Source: Streptomyces cyaneochromogenes (GTDB lineage: Bacteria > Actinomycetota > Actinomycetes > Streptomycetales > Streptomycetaceae). Taken from it: DNA of 64,000 nucleotides. The notes beneath the pieces were generated by a model. That model searched no databases, was not told the origin of the DNA, and saw nothing but the letters and a program-made list of their open reading frames with translations. The stretch lies in NCBI RefSeq assembly GCF_003963535.1, contig NZ_CP034539.1, positions 4,154,001 to 4,218,000 of the forward strand, read 5' to 3'. Position 1 is the stretch's first letter. Each line of letters begins with the position of its first letter. The position numbers and the translations under genes are program-made. This document shows, one piece after another, positions 41,475 through 49,637 of this stretch.

Positions 41475-43013
41475 CTAGCCCCGCATCTGCCCCAGCCAGT
41501 GCAGCGTCCGCCGCACCTCCCCCGCCAGCGGGTGGCCCGGTCCGTGCAGGCGTTCCACCTCGAGCAGCAGGCGGGCCAGGGTGTCGTGGGCGGCGGGGCG
41601 GTCGCCGAGGGCGAGCAGGAGGTGGCCGATGCGGCGGCGGACGTCGTGGGCGAGTTCGGTGTCGCCGCCGGAGACGTACTGGTTCTCGTAGTACGGCAGC
41701 AGCGCGCGGTACTCGGCGAGCGCGGCCGCCGGTTCGCCGAGCTGCTCCAGGCACTGGGCGGCGTCGTAGCGGAACCGCAGGGACTGCGGGTCGGCCTGGC
41801 CGGCCTCGGCGGCGCGTTCGTCGGCGAGGCGGCGCAGTTCGGGCAGCGCGCGCCGGTACTGGCCGTCGTCCATGAGCGTGGCCGCGTACTGCTTGCGCAG
41901 GGTGCGGACCACCGGGGAGTGCTCGCCGTGCTGTTCGGCGGCGGCGGGCAGGATCGCGCCGAGGATGTCGACGGCCTGGGTGATACGGCCCTCGCCGAGG
42001 AGGCGTTTGACCTCGTCGACGGCGCGTGCGACGTCCGGTTTCTCGGCCTTCTCGGGGACGGGCGCGACCGGGGCGGGCTGGGGCGCCGGGGTGCGGGCGC
42101 GGTCCGGCCAGGGCGCGTGCGGGCGCAGGAACGGGCGGGTGGGGTCGAGGGGCGCTCCGGTGGGTGTCCCGCGCGCGGGCAGCAGCAGGGCCAGGTGCTC
42201 GTACACCTCCTGCGCGGAGGCGGGCCGGTGCTGCGGGTCCTTCGCGAGCAGGCGCAGGACCAGGGCTTCGAGTGCCTCCGGGACCTCGGGGCGGATACGG
42301 CGCACGGGCAGCGGCGGCTCGTAGAGGTGCCGGTGCAGCACGCCGAGGGCCGTCGAGCCGGAGAACGGCACGTCTCCGCTGAGGAGTTCGTGCAGGAGTA
42401 CGCCGAGTGCGTACAGGTCGGTGTACGGGCCGACCGCGCCGCCCATCGCCTGCTCGGGGGCCATGTAGGCGGGCGAGCCGATGGGGGTGCCGGTGTGGGT
42501 GAGGCGGGTGGTGTCGGCGTCCATGACGGAGGCGACGCCGAGGTCGAGGACGGTGACCGTGCCGTCCTGCTTCACCATCACGTTGCGCGGCTTGAGGTCG
42601 CGGTGGACGATCGGCACGGCGTGCACGGCGCTCAGTACGGCGCACAGTTGCGCGGCGACCGCGACCGCCCACTGCCAGGGGTACGGGTCGTGCTCGGCGA
42701 GATGGTCGGCGAGGTCCGCGCCGTCGACGTACTGCATGACGAGGAACAGCTCCTCGCCCTCGCTGCCCGCGTCGTGCACCGTGACCAGGCCGGGGTGGTC
42801 GACCTGCGCGGTCACCCGGCACTCGCGCACGAACCGGCGGCGCAGCTCGTCCGCCTCCTGCCCGGCCACCTTGTCGGGGCGCAGCAGCTTCACCGCCACG
42901 CGCCGGTCGAGCCGCTGGTCGTACGCCGTCCAGACCTGTCCCATGCCGCCCTGGCCGATGAGCGTGGACAGTTCGTAGCGGCCGGCGACGACACGTCCTG
43001 TCGCCACGGTCAC
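41475..43013 (-). CDS. Serine/threonine protein kinase with C-terminal TPR region
   Basis: 512 residues; GTG overlaps the upstream stop (GTGA). The kinase domain fills about 12-270: glycine loop LIGQGGMGQVWTAYD, RVAVKLL (Lys), HRDLKPRNVM (catalytic Asp, about 138), DLG in place of DFG (VLDLGVA, about 156), APE (YMAPEQAMGG) and the R in HRPASAQE. A proline- and alanine-rich linker (TPAPQPAPVAPVPEKAEKP) leads to a TPR-like half (ADERAAEAGQADPQSLRFRYDAAQCLEQLG; LLPYYENQYV). There is no membrane helix, unlike most actinobacterial PknB kinases. Its partner is probably the adjacent membrane protein. Confidence 0.92.
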   Translation of the reverse strand: MTVATGRVVAGRYELSTLIGQGGMGQVWTAYDQRLDRRVAVKLLRPDKVAGQEADELRRRFVRECRVTAQVDHPGLVTVHDAGSEGEELFLVMQYVDGADLADHLAEHDPYPWQWAVAVAAQLCAVLSAVHAVPIVHRDLKPRNVMVKQDGTVTVLDLGVASVMDADTTRLTHTGTPIGSPAYMAPEQAMGGAVGPYTDLYALGVLLHELLSGDVPFSGSTALGVLHRHLYEPPLPVRRIRPEVPEALEALVLRLLAKDPQHRPASAQEVYEHLALLLPARGTPTGAPLDPTRPFLRPHAPWPDRARTPAPQPAPVAPVPEKAEKPDVARAVDEVKRLLGEGRITQAVDILGAILPAAAEQHGEHSPVVRTLRKQYAATLMDDGQYRRALPELRRLADERAAEAGQADPQSLRFRYDAAQCLEQLGEPAAALAEYRALLPYYENQYVSGGDTELAHDVRRRIGHLLLALGDRPAAHDTLARLLLEVERLHGPGHPLAGEVRRTLHWLGQMRG

Positions 43014-43657
43014 CTTCCGCCCTCGTGGTTGCCGTCCGGCCGGCCGTCGTGCCGGCGCAGATAGTCACTGAGCTCGTCGAGCTCGGCGCGCACCTGGTCG
43101 ATGCGCGCGGGCGCGGGGCGTTGCGGGGCCGGAGGCGGCGGTACGGGGCTGTGAGGGGCGGCGTCGCGAGGTGCCGGCGAAGGCGGCGCCGGTGTGCGGG
43201 GCACCGGTGTGTGGGGCATCGGGGGCGGCTGCGGCAGGGACGCGGTGGTGTACGGCGACTGGGGCTGCGGGTAGCCGTAGGCCGGGGCCTGCTGCGCGGC
43301 GTATCCGGGGAAGCGGAGCTGGTGGAAGTGGCGTATGTCCGCGGAGAGGTAGTACGCGATCGAGAGCACCATGCCGCCCAGCAGGAGGGCGAGGCCGGTC
43401 CAGCCGCCCACGGTGTGGATCTCCTCGCCGGGCTCGGAACCCAGCAGGTAGAAGCTGAGGAACAGCACCACGACCGTCGCCACGAACAGGTACCAGTCGA
43501 GCGCCTTGCGGGTCACGATGGCCAGGCGGAGCATCATCGCCCACATCAGCAGGCCGAAGCTCAGCACCGAGAGCACGACGAAGAACACGCGCAGCAGGAC
43601 CAGCCATCCGGTCGGCGGCGGCGGCTTCACCGGCTGCGTGTGGCCGTGGCCTTGCAT
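43010..43657 (-). CDS. Hypothetical proline-rich integral membrane protein
   Basis: 215 residues; ATG with GGAG 6 nt upstream. Four hydrophobic helices at about 18-130 (GWLVLLRVFFVVLSVLSFGLLMWAMML, WYLFVATVVVLFLSFYLL, GGWTGLALLLGGMVLSIAYYL). A long Pro-, Ala- and Gln-rich cytosolic tail (YPQPQSPYTTASLPQPPPMPHTPVPRTPAPPSPAP) ends in a charged helix RIDQVRAELDELSDYLRRHD. The tail is an obvious substrate for the adjacent kinase, with which it is translationally coupled. No family recognised. Confidence 0.75.
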   Translation of the reverse strand: MQGHGHTQPVKPPPPTGWLVLLRVFFVVLSVLSFGLLMWAMMLRLAIVTRKALDWYLFVATVVVLFLSFYLLGSEPGEEIHTVGGWTGLALLLGGMVLSIAYYLSADIRHFHQLRFPGYAAQQAPAYGYPQPQSPYTTASLPQPPPMPHTPVPRTPAPPSPAPRDAAPHSPVPPPPAPQRPAPARIDQVRAELDELSDYLRRHDGRPDGNHEGGR

Positions 43658-43891
43658 GACTGCTCCTGATGCCTGATGTGGACGCACGAGATGCCTGAAG
43701 CGGACGTACCAGGTCGACCGCCCCTGCCCGGGGCGGGACAACCTCGGTCATGCGATTGTCGCTTCGAGCGTATAGGTGGACACCGACATACGGTCACCGG
43801 TTGTACCGAACCGTTGTCGTGCTGATCACGTCGCACGACGGCGCAGATCAGGCGGAGTCAGCGCCTCCGGATCAGCGGCTCGGCCGCCGGA

Positions 43892-46018
43892 TCAGTCGGG
43901 CGCGACGGTCCCGTCCGTCAGGCCGTCGTACATGCCGCGCACCAGTTGTTCCCCGAGTCGGCCCGCGTGCCGGAGCGCCCGTTCGAACTCGTCGAGTGCG
44001 CGGAAGCGGGCGCCGTAGCGCCGTTGTTCGTCCAGCGGGAGCCGGGGCAGCTGGAGGCGGCGCACGTCGAGGCGGGTGGCGGTGGAGGCGTAGCTGCTGG
44101 CCTGGCGGTTGTTGGCGGTGCCGCGCAGGAAGCCGGCGAGGAACCAGGGGTCGAGCGCCGTGGGATCGGGGCGCAGCAGCACGAGGTTGCGGCCCAGGGC
44201 GGCGCCGCCGGTCGCGTCGTCGATCACGCGCGCGATGGAGCCGCCGCCGACGACCGGCACGACGACGTCGCCGGGTTCGGTCAGCACCGCTTCCTCGTCG
44301 CTCTCGGGCAGGGTCCCGGACGGGCCCGTTCCGGCGAGCACGTCATGGTCGGTGAGAACGGGCACGCGCGCGTGGCCGCCGTGTCCGCCGGTCCGCACCA
44401 TCAGACCGCCCCCGCGCGCGAGTTCGCCGAGGGTGGTGAGCGGCCAGCGGGCGGGCTGGGCGGCGTCGGCGGGCGGCGGGGTGAGGTCGGCGGTCAGGCG
44501 CAGGGTCTCGCCGAGGCGCTCGCGCACGGCCGTGAGCTGTTCGGCGCCGTCGGCGGCCGTGGGGGGCGGGAGATGACGGGCGGGGGCGAGGTCCACGTCG
44601 TCGTCGAGGAGCTCGATGACGGGCAACGAGCGGGCCAGGCCCGGGCGTTCGTCGAGCGAGCCGGTGCGGTCGTGGACGCGCCAGGCGTCGAGGACGGCGT
44701 CCCGCACCGCCTGCCAGTCCGGCCCGCCCCGCCCCTCACCGGCGAACCGTCCCACGTCGGCGAGCAGCACCTCGGGCTGCCCCGGCGCCCGGTCGGGCCG
44801 GCGCAGCACCCACAGGTGGAGCGGGATGTTGTACGGCGGTGCCGCGCCGACCGGCAGGGCGATGACGGCACGCAGCGCACCGCGCCGCAGCAGGTCGGCG
44901 CGGATGCGGCGGCCGGAGCGGCGGGAGGCGGCGGCGGGCGGCATGAGCAGGACGGCGGTGCCGCCGTCCCTGAGGCGGGCGAGCGCGTGCTGCACCCAGG
45001 CCAGCTCGGACTCGTTGCGGGCCGGGAAGCCGAACTCCCAACGGGGGTCGTAGGCCAGTTCGTCGTGCCCCCAGTTGCGCTCGTTGAACGGCGGGTGGCA
45101 CAGCACGGCGTGGGCGCGCAGCCCGGGGTGGGCGTCGGCCCGCAGGGTGTCACCGACGGCGCCGCTCACCGCGGCACCCGTCTGCAGGGCGAGCCGGAGC
45201 GCGGTGAGCGCGGCGAGTTCGGGGGTGCTGTCCTGGGCGTAGAGCTCCTGGTCGGGACGGGGGGTGACGGCACGCAGCAGGGCGCCGGTGCCGCAGGCCG
45301 GGTCGAGGACGGTGCGGGCGGGGCCCGACAGCTCGGCCAGGTCGGCCATGAGACGGGCGAGTTCGGCGGGGGTGAGCGTGTACTGGCGCGGGTTGGCGTC
45401 GAGGTGCCGGCCGAGCAGGAACTCGAAGGTCTGGCGGGCGCCGAGTTCCGCGGCCAGTTCGGCGGTGCCGCGCAGGAGGGGGGCGGAGGGGAGGAGCTCG
45501 GGGGCGGTGGGGAGGCGGACGGCGGGGGTGGCCGGTGGCGTGGCCGGCGAGGTGGGCGTGCCGTGAACGGTCGGCGACGCGGCTGCAGCGGACGGGGTGT
45601 TCACATGGGCCGGGGTGTTCACACCCAGCCTCGGCGCGAGCACCTGTTCCAGCGCACCGGGCAGCGTCGCGGCGAGCCGCTCGTCGGAACCGGCGCCGAC
45701 CTCCAGCCAGACGGTGGGCCGGTCATGGATGAGCAGGAGGACACAGCCGGCGTGGATCAGGGCGGTGACCGGGCCCTCGGGATGTCCGGCGAGCTGCTGC
45801 CAGACGCGTTCCCGCAGGGGGACCTCGGCCAGTTTGCCCTGGTTGCGCAGCCAGGCCTCGACTTCGGCGAGGGCGAAGGAGGGGCTGGTCTCGGTGCCGC
45901 CGACCGGCTTGGGGAAATCGGCGTGCCGGCGGCGCCAGTTACTCACGGCAGCACGCCCCACGCCGGCGAGCCGGGCGATCCCGGCCGCGGTCACCTCTGT
46001 CGCGTTGTCCTGCCGCAC
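43892..46018 (-). CDS. Fused HTH - N6-adenine methylase - specificity domain protein (altered catalytic motif)
   Basis: 708 residues from GTG 46018, with GGGGAG 7 nt upstream (GTG 45994 and ATG 46093 possible). Residues about 10-60 form a helix-turn-helix (IARLAGVGRAAVSNWRRRHADFP). The Pro/Ala linker leads to the type I methylase core: RTVLDPACGTGALLRAV (motif I) and then AVLCHPPFNERNW where HsdM has NPPF/Y; codons read CAC CCG CCG TTC. The catalytic Asn is therefore His. The C-terminal 180 residues look like an HsdS target-recognition segment (GDVVVPVVGGGSIARVI, LQLPRLPLDEQRRYG). M and S functions are thus in one chain, with no restriction subunit nearby. Methylation may be lost. Confidence 0.85.
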   Translation of the reverse strand: MRQDNATEVTAAGIARLAGVGRAAVSNWRRRHADFPKPVGGTETSPSFALAEVEAWLRNQGKLAEVPLRERVWQQLAGHPEGPVTALIHAGCVLLLIHDRPTVWLEVGAGSDERLAATLPGALEQVLAPRLGVNTPAHVNTPSAAAASPTVHGTPTSPATPPATPAVRLPTAPELLPSAPLLRGTAELAAELGARQTFEFLLGRHLDANPRQYTLTPAELARLMADLAELSGPARTVLDPACGTGALLRAVTPRPDQELYAQDSTPELAALTALRLALQTGAAVSGAVGDTLRADAHPGLRAHAVLCHPPFNERNWGHDELAYDPRWEFGFPARNESELAWVQHALARLRDGGTAVLLMPPAAASRRSGRRIRADLLRRGALRAVIALPVGAAPPYNIPLHLWVLRRPDRAPGQPEVLLADVGRFAGEGRGGPDWQAVRDAVLDAWRVHDRTGSLDERPGLARSLPVIELLDDDVDLAPARHLPPPTAADGAEQLTAVRERLGETLRLTADLTPPPADAAQPARWPLTTLGELARGGGLMVRTGGHGGHARVPVLTDHDVLAGTGPSGTLPESDEEAVLTEPGDVVVPVVGGGSIARVIDDATGGAALGRNLVLLRPDPTALDPWFLAGFLRGTANNRQASSYASTATRLDVRRLQLPRLPLDEQRRYGARFRALDEFERALRHAGRLGEQLVRGMYDGLTDGTVAPD

Positions 46019-46102
46019 CCGCCCGCTCCCCTCGTCGTCCCCGCGCGTTCGCGTGTGACGCCGAGCATACCGACGCACACAAGAGCCACTCATTCACGAC
46101 CG

Positions 46103-46144
46103 TGTACACACGATTTTTCGTGAACCGTGTTGACTCGGTTCACA
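46103..46144. promoter_or_regulatory. Two dyads between the methylase-like gene and the 46224 gene
   Basis: GTGTACAC (46103-46110) is a perfect palindrome. GTGAACCG-TGTTGACT-CGGTTCAC (46121-46144) is a second dyad with TTGACT inside, a candidate -35 toward 46224. Possible autoregulatory sites for the HTH protein. Confidence 0.4.
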
Positions 46145-46223
46145 CGCACTGCTCTTATTGACCCAGCGAACGAGCGACTGCCGATCGGCGGCGGTCGCCG
46201 TGCTCGGGGAGGGGAACAGAGCC

Positions 46224-46913
46224 ATGGGCATGAAGGGCAGGATCGCGCTGGGGGCCGTCGTGGGGATCGTGGTCATCGGCGCCGTGTCGGCGAACGCCGG
46301 AAGCGGTGGCGACGGCGACTCCGGCAGCGGCGACCAGGGCTCTTCGGCGTCCGCGGAGCGCAAGGACGGCGGCGAGCGGGGGGACGAGGACACGGCCGAA
46401 GTCGCCGAGAAGAGGACCGCGTTCGCGGGGGACGGTGACTTCCAGGTCGGTACGGACGTCAAGCCCGGCACCTACCGCACCACGGGCAACACGGATGGCA
46501 TGTGCTACTGGGAGCGGGCCAAGGACTCCTCCGGCGAGATGGACTCGCTACTGGCCAACGACAACGTGACCGGCACGAGCTACGTCACCCTCAAGGCCAC
46601 CGACAAACTGTTCACGTCGAGCGGCTGCAAGGACTGGGAGGCCGTCGACGAGAAGGCGAAGGGCTCCCCCGCCTCGGCGATGGCCGGCGAGGGCGGCATG
46701 TTCAGGGTCGGCGTCGACATCGCCCCGGGCACCTACAAGTCCACCGGCAACACGGACGACTCCTGCTACTGGGAGCGCACCAAGGACGCCGAGCACGGCA
46801 TCGACTCGATCATCGCGAACAACAACGTGACCGGTACGGCCGTCGTCACCGTCAACGCCTCGGACGGGTACTTCAAGACGACCGGCTGCCAGGACTGGAA
46901 GAAGTCCGGCTGA
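46224..46913 (+). CDS. Membrane-anchored protein with duplicated extracytoplasmic domain
   Basis: 229 residues; ATG with GGGGAGGGG upstream. One N-terminal span (GRIALGAVVGIVVIGAVSANAG), then a Gly/Ser/Asp-rich stalk. Two repeats follow: FQVGTDVKPGTYRTTGNTDGMCYWERAKDSSGEMDSLLANDNVTGTSYVTLKATDKLFTSSGCKDW (about 85-150) and FRVGVDIAPGTYKSTGNTDDSCYWERTKDAEHGIDSIIANNNVTGTAVVTVNASDGYFKTTGCQDW (about 160-225), nearly 60 percent identical. The pair of cysteines in each unit is conserved. Small beta-sandwich domains of this type are common in actinobacterial secreted proteins; the ligand is unknown. Confidence 0.8.
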   Translation: MGMKGRIALGAVVGIVVIGAVSANAGSGGDGDSGSGDQGSSASAERKDGGERGDEDTAEVAEKRTAFAGDGDFQVGTDVKPGTYRTTGNTDGMCYWERAKDSSGEMDSLLANDNVTGTSYVTLKATDKLFTSSGCKDWEAVDEKAKGSPASAMAGEGGMFRVGVDIAPGTYKSTGNTDDSCYWERTKDAEHGIDSIIANNNVTGTAVVTVNASDGYFKTTGCQDWKKSG

Positions 46914-46970
46914 CCCGGCCGACTCGCACGGCACGGCCGAAGACCCGTATCGGCGTACGGCATCCCTCAC

Positions 46971-47013
46971 GGCTCGGGGCGCGACGCGAACCACTCGACG
47001 CGCGCCCCGGGCC
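46971..47013. terminator. Bidirectional terminator, 46224 gene / GNAT gene
   Basis: GGCTCGGGGCGCG and CGCGCCCCGGGCC pair over 13 bp with one mismatch and a 17-nt loop, between convergent stops. Confidence 0.7.
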
Positions 47014-47016
47014 GGC

Positions 47017-47760
47017 TCACAGCGGGTGCCGCATCCACACGTTGGGCTCGACATACACCGCGTGGTCCCGCTCCGGCTCGCACCGCACCGGCACCAGCGC
47101 GCCGGGGACCTCGATGTCGCCCGCGGTGTCGAAGGGCAGGCCGGTCCACTCGCGCCACTGCTCCAGGGAGCCGGCGACGGTCATGGAGGCCGGGGCGACG
47201 GAGTCGATGGTGGCGCCGGCGCGGGCGTGGACGCGCAGCCACGGGTCGTGGGGCAGGCCGTCGGGGCGTACGCGACGGGCGTACTCCTCGATGGGGGTGT
47301 GCGGTTCGAGGTGCTTGGCGTTGGGGCGGACCGGGGCGACGACCTCGCCGAAGCCGTGGGCCCGGGCGTTGTCGCGCATCGCGGAGAGCATCCGGGCAGA
47401 CAGGCCGCCGCCCTGGGCGTGCGGGGCGATGACGACGGAGATGGCGCTGACCGTGTCGGGCCGGACGCCGCCGCGCAGGTCGGCGAAGGCCCACACCAGC
47501 ACCTGGTCCCAACCGCGCCCGGGCAGCCGGCCGCGGCCCTCCGCGGCGAGCGCGAACGGCACGCTGTAGGCATGGGCGACGACCTCGCCCCGCTCGTCCT
47601 CGGCGAACTGCACGTACTGCGGGAGTTCGTGGGCGATCCGGCCGTAGTGGGCGTTGCCCACGAGGTCCTGGACCACGAACTGCGGCCATGTGTCGGCCAT
47701 GCCGACGACGCGCTCGAGCATCTCGGGGCGCTCGGCGAGGGTCGATACCTTCAGCTCCAT
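47017..47760 (-). CDS. GNAT-family acetyltransferase
   Basis: 247 residues from ATG 47760, leaderless after TACGGT. The acetyl-CoA-binding motif is VSAISVVIAPHAQGGGLSARMLSAMRDNARAHG (about 108-140), with the R/Q-x-x-G-x-G/A signature in APHAQGGGLS. C-terminal WLRVHARAGATIDSVAPASMTV resembles an aminoglycoside-type GNAT ending. Only one GNAT domain in the 247 residues; no signal peptide. Substrate unknown (amine, antibiotic or protein N-terminus). Divergent from nothing; the gene upstream on the same strand is the nuclease. Confidence 0.85.
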   Translation of the reverse strand: MELKVSTLAERPEMLERVVGMADTWPQFVVQDLVGNAHYGRIAHELPQYVQFAEDERGEVVAHAYSVPFALAAEGRGRLPGRGWDQVLVWAFADLRGGVRPDTVSAISVVIAPHAQGGGLSARMLSAMRDNARAHGFGEVVAPVRPNAKHLEPHTPIEEYARRVRPDGLPHDPWLRVHARAGATIDSVAPASMTVAGSLEQWREWTGLPFDTAGDIEVPGALVPVRCEPERDHAVYVEPNVWMRHPL

Positions 47761-47767
47761 GACCGGC

Positions 47768-47773
47768 ACCGTA
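47768..47773 (-). promoter_or_regulatory. -10 box TACGGT (minus strand), leaderless GNAT gene
   Basis: TACGGT on the minus strand ends 7 nt before ATG 47760. Confidence 0.5.
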
Positions 47774-47843
47774 GACACGGGACGGCTACGCCGGAAAGCC
47801 GTTTTCGACGCCCCCGACGCCCCGGCGCGCGCCGGGCCGCGGG

Positions 47844-48611
47844 TCATCCCCCGCACTGGCGCAGCATCGTCTCCTTGTCGGCGGCCGTCACCGGCAGTTC
47901 GTACTTCAGCGACACCTGGGCGAAGCGCACCGCGTACGAGCAGCGGATCCCCTTGTTCGGGGGCAGCCAGGACGCGGGGCCGGAGTCGCCCTTGGAGCCG
48001 TTGGTCGGGCCGTCGACCGGCATGAGATTGAGGGGGTCGTTGGCGATGTCCTGCCGCTTGCCCTTCGGCCAGCGGGAGGCGCCCATCTGCCAGTCGTACG
48101 ACAACGGCATCACGTGGTCGATCTGTACGGTCGTGGCGCGGGACTTGGCCCAGTCGATCGTCCGGCCCGTGTACGGGTCGCGCAGGGTCATGGAGCTGAC
48201 GACGCAGTCCGAGCCGGAGCGGAAGCGGAGGTCCTCGCCGTCGCGCTTGAGGAGGTCGTTGCGGGTGTCGCAGCCGTTGCGGGCGAACGGGATGCCGCCC
48301 GGGGCGGAGTCCATCCAGGCGTAGCCGAACTTGTCCCGGTCGTAGCCCGTTCGGGGACCGCGGCCCTTCGTCGCCACCTTCTCGATCAGGTCCCGTGCCT
48401 CGGCCCGGTCGGCGTCGGAGGTGAGGGGCGCGAGCCCCGGTTTCGTGCCGTCGGGGTTGTCGAGCGGGCTGGTGGCGCGGCCGGAACCCGTGGCGGGGAC
48501 GGAGCCGGAGGGCCCGCCGTCCCCGGACAGGTCGACGTTCTCGCACCCCGCCAGTACCAGCACCATGCCGAGCATCGCCGCGGCGCTCGCCGCCCCGCCC
48601 CTCAGACGCAT
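47844..48611 (-). CDS. Secreted HNH-type nuclease lipoprotein (DUF1524/GmrSD-like)
   Basis: 255 residues from ATG 48611 (GTG 48614 is equivalent; GGGGAGGGG lies upstream). Signal peptide SAAAMLGMVLVLAGC gives the lipobox LAGC. The mature C-terminal domain is a His-Me finger nuclease: TVQIDHVMPLSYDWQMGAS with the catalytic His, then ANDPLNLMPVDGPTNGSKGD and CSYAVRFAQVSLKYELPV. It corresponds to the DUF1524 endonuclease domain of GmrSD-like proteins, here on the outside of the cell. It may degrade DNA from dead competitors or in development. Monocistronic. Confidence 0.88.
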   Translation of the reverse strand: MRLRGGAASAAAMLGMVLVLAGCENVDLSGDGGPSGSVPATGSGRATSPLDNPDGTKPGLAPLTSDADRAEARDLIEKVATKGRGPRTGYDRDKFGYAWMDSAPGGIPFARNGCDTRNDLLKRDGEDLRFRSGSDCVVSSMTLRDPYTGRTIDWAKSRATTVQIDHVMPLSYDWQMGASRWPKGKRQDIANDPLNLMPVDGPTNGSKGDSGPASWLPPNKGIRCSYAVRFAQVSLKYELPVTAADKETMLRQCGG

Positions 48612-48837
48612 CACGATGCGCCCCTCCCCTTGCAGCCCGTTCCGCCCCGCAGAGGCGGTTTTCCCTGGTACGCCGTCACGAACACGGTAGCGACGACGGC
48701 GAACACGGTAGCGACCCGGCACACGGCGGCATTCAGGCGGCTCGCACCGGAGGTCCAGACCACCCATGGGCCAACCGCGCATACTTCACAACCCGGGCGT
48801 ATCGTCGGTGGTGAATCATCTCCGGAAGGAGCTCTGG

Positions 48838-49020
48838 ATGGGCATCTTCGACAGGTTCAAGAACCGCCACGCGCAGGACAAGGCCAGGGACATGTCCGAC
48901 GCCGGGGAGCGGAAGGCCAACGAGAAGACGGGCAACAAGTACGAGAGCCAGGTCGACGACGCGCAGCAGCGGATGGAGCGCGGACTCGGCATGGACCGCG
49001 ACAGGCCCGACCAGCCGTAA
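48838..49020 (+). CDS. MT0933-like antitoxin family small protein
   Basis: 60 residues; ATG with GGAAGGAG 7 nt upstream. Sequence GIFDRFKNRHAQDKARDMSDAGERKANEKTGNKYESQVDDAQQRMERGLG fits the MT0933 antitoxin family, with the recurrent D/NEKTGxKYxxQVD signature. Mycobacterial members pair with an RNase-like toxin. No toxin gene is adjacent: the next gene is a SnoaL-like protein. Alternatively a general stress protein of the CsbD type. Very hydrophilic and likely helical or disordered. Confidence 0.8.
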   Translation: MGIFDRFKNRHAQDKARDMSDAGERKANEKTGNKYESQVDDAQQRMERGLGMDRDRPDQP

Positions 49021-49155
49021 GGCCGAAGACCCACGGAGGACCACGAGCCCGCTTTCGCTGAACCACCTTGAGAACGGCGGCCGTCCGCGGAGTCACTCCT
49101 TCCGCGGGCGGCTTCTCGCGCAACACTTGACCTCAAGTCCGCTCGAGGTACCAGA

Positions 49156-49581
49156 GTGGTCGCCATGACCACCGAAACCGCGGACATCAACACTTCCGAA
49201 GCGGCCGACCTGAAGGCCATCGCCCAGGTCGTCGCCGACGTCGAACGCACCCAGCGCGCCAAGGACCCCGACGGCTTCCTCGCCCTCTTCCACCCCGACT
49301 CCCTGTGGACGACCGCCCACGGCAAGGTCCTCATCGGCTTCGACGCCATCGCCGAGTTCACCCGTGCCGTGCTGCCCACCGCCACCTGGGACGGCGAGGT
49401 CACCTACGAGGTGGCGCACACGCAGTTCCTGCGGCCCGACGTGGCGGCCGTCAAGGTGCGGCAGGTCTACCACTCACCGGCGGGCGACACGGAGGGCGCC
49501 CCGCTGTACGTCATGACGAAGCAGGACGACGGCAGATGGCTGCTGCACGCCTGCCAGAACACCGAGGTGCGGGGCGAGTAG
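49156..49581 (+). CDS. SnoaL-like / SgcJ-EcaC family protein
   Basis: 141 residues from GTG 49156, which has GAGG 7 nt upstream; ATG 49165 is an alternative. A cone-shaped alpha+beta fold: ADLKAIAQVVADVERTQRAKDPDGFLALFHPDSLWTTAHGKVLIGFDAIAEFT, then VRQVYHSPAGDTEGAPLYVMTKQDDGRWLLHACQNTEV. This is the SgcJ/EcaC subgroup of the NTF2-like superfamily (DUF4440). Enzymatic roles range from polyketide cyclase to unknown. No partner gene; a terminator between it and mfd follows. Confidence 0.8.
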   Translation: MVAMTTETADINTSEAADLKAIAQVVADVERTQRAKDPDGFLALFHPDSLWTTAHGKVLIGFDAIAEFTRAVLPTATWDGEVTYEVAHTQFLRPDVAAVKVRQVYHSPAGDTEGAPLYVMTKQDDGRWLLHACQNTEVRGE

Positions 49582-49588
49582 GGACAGA

Positions 49589-49619
49589 GGGTGCGGCACC
49601 GTCTGCGGGTGCCGCACCC
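49589..49619. terminator. Bidirectional terminator, SnoaL gene / mfd
   Basis: GGGTGCGGCACC and GGTGCCGCACCC, a 12-bp perfect stem with a 7-nt loop, between convergent stops. Confidence 0.9.
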
Positions 49620-49637
49620 AGTCCGGCCACGGCCCGG

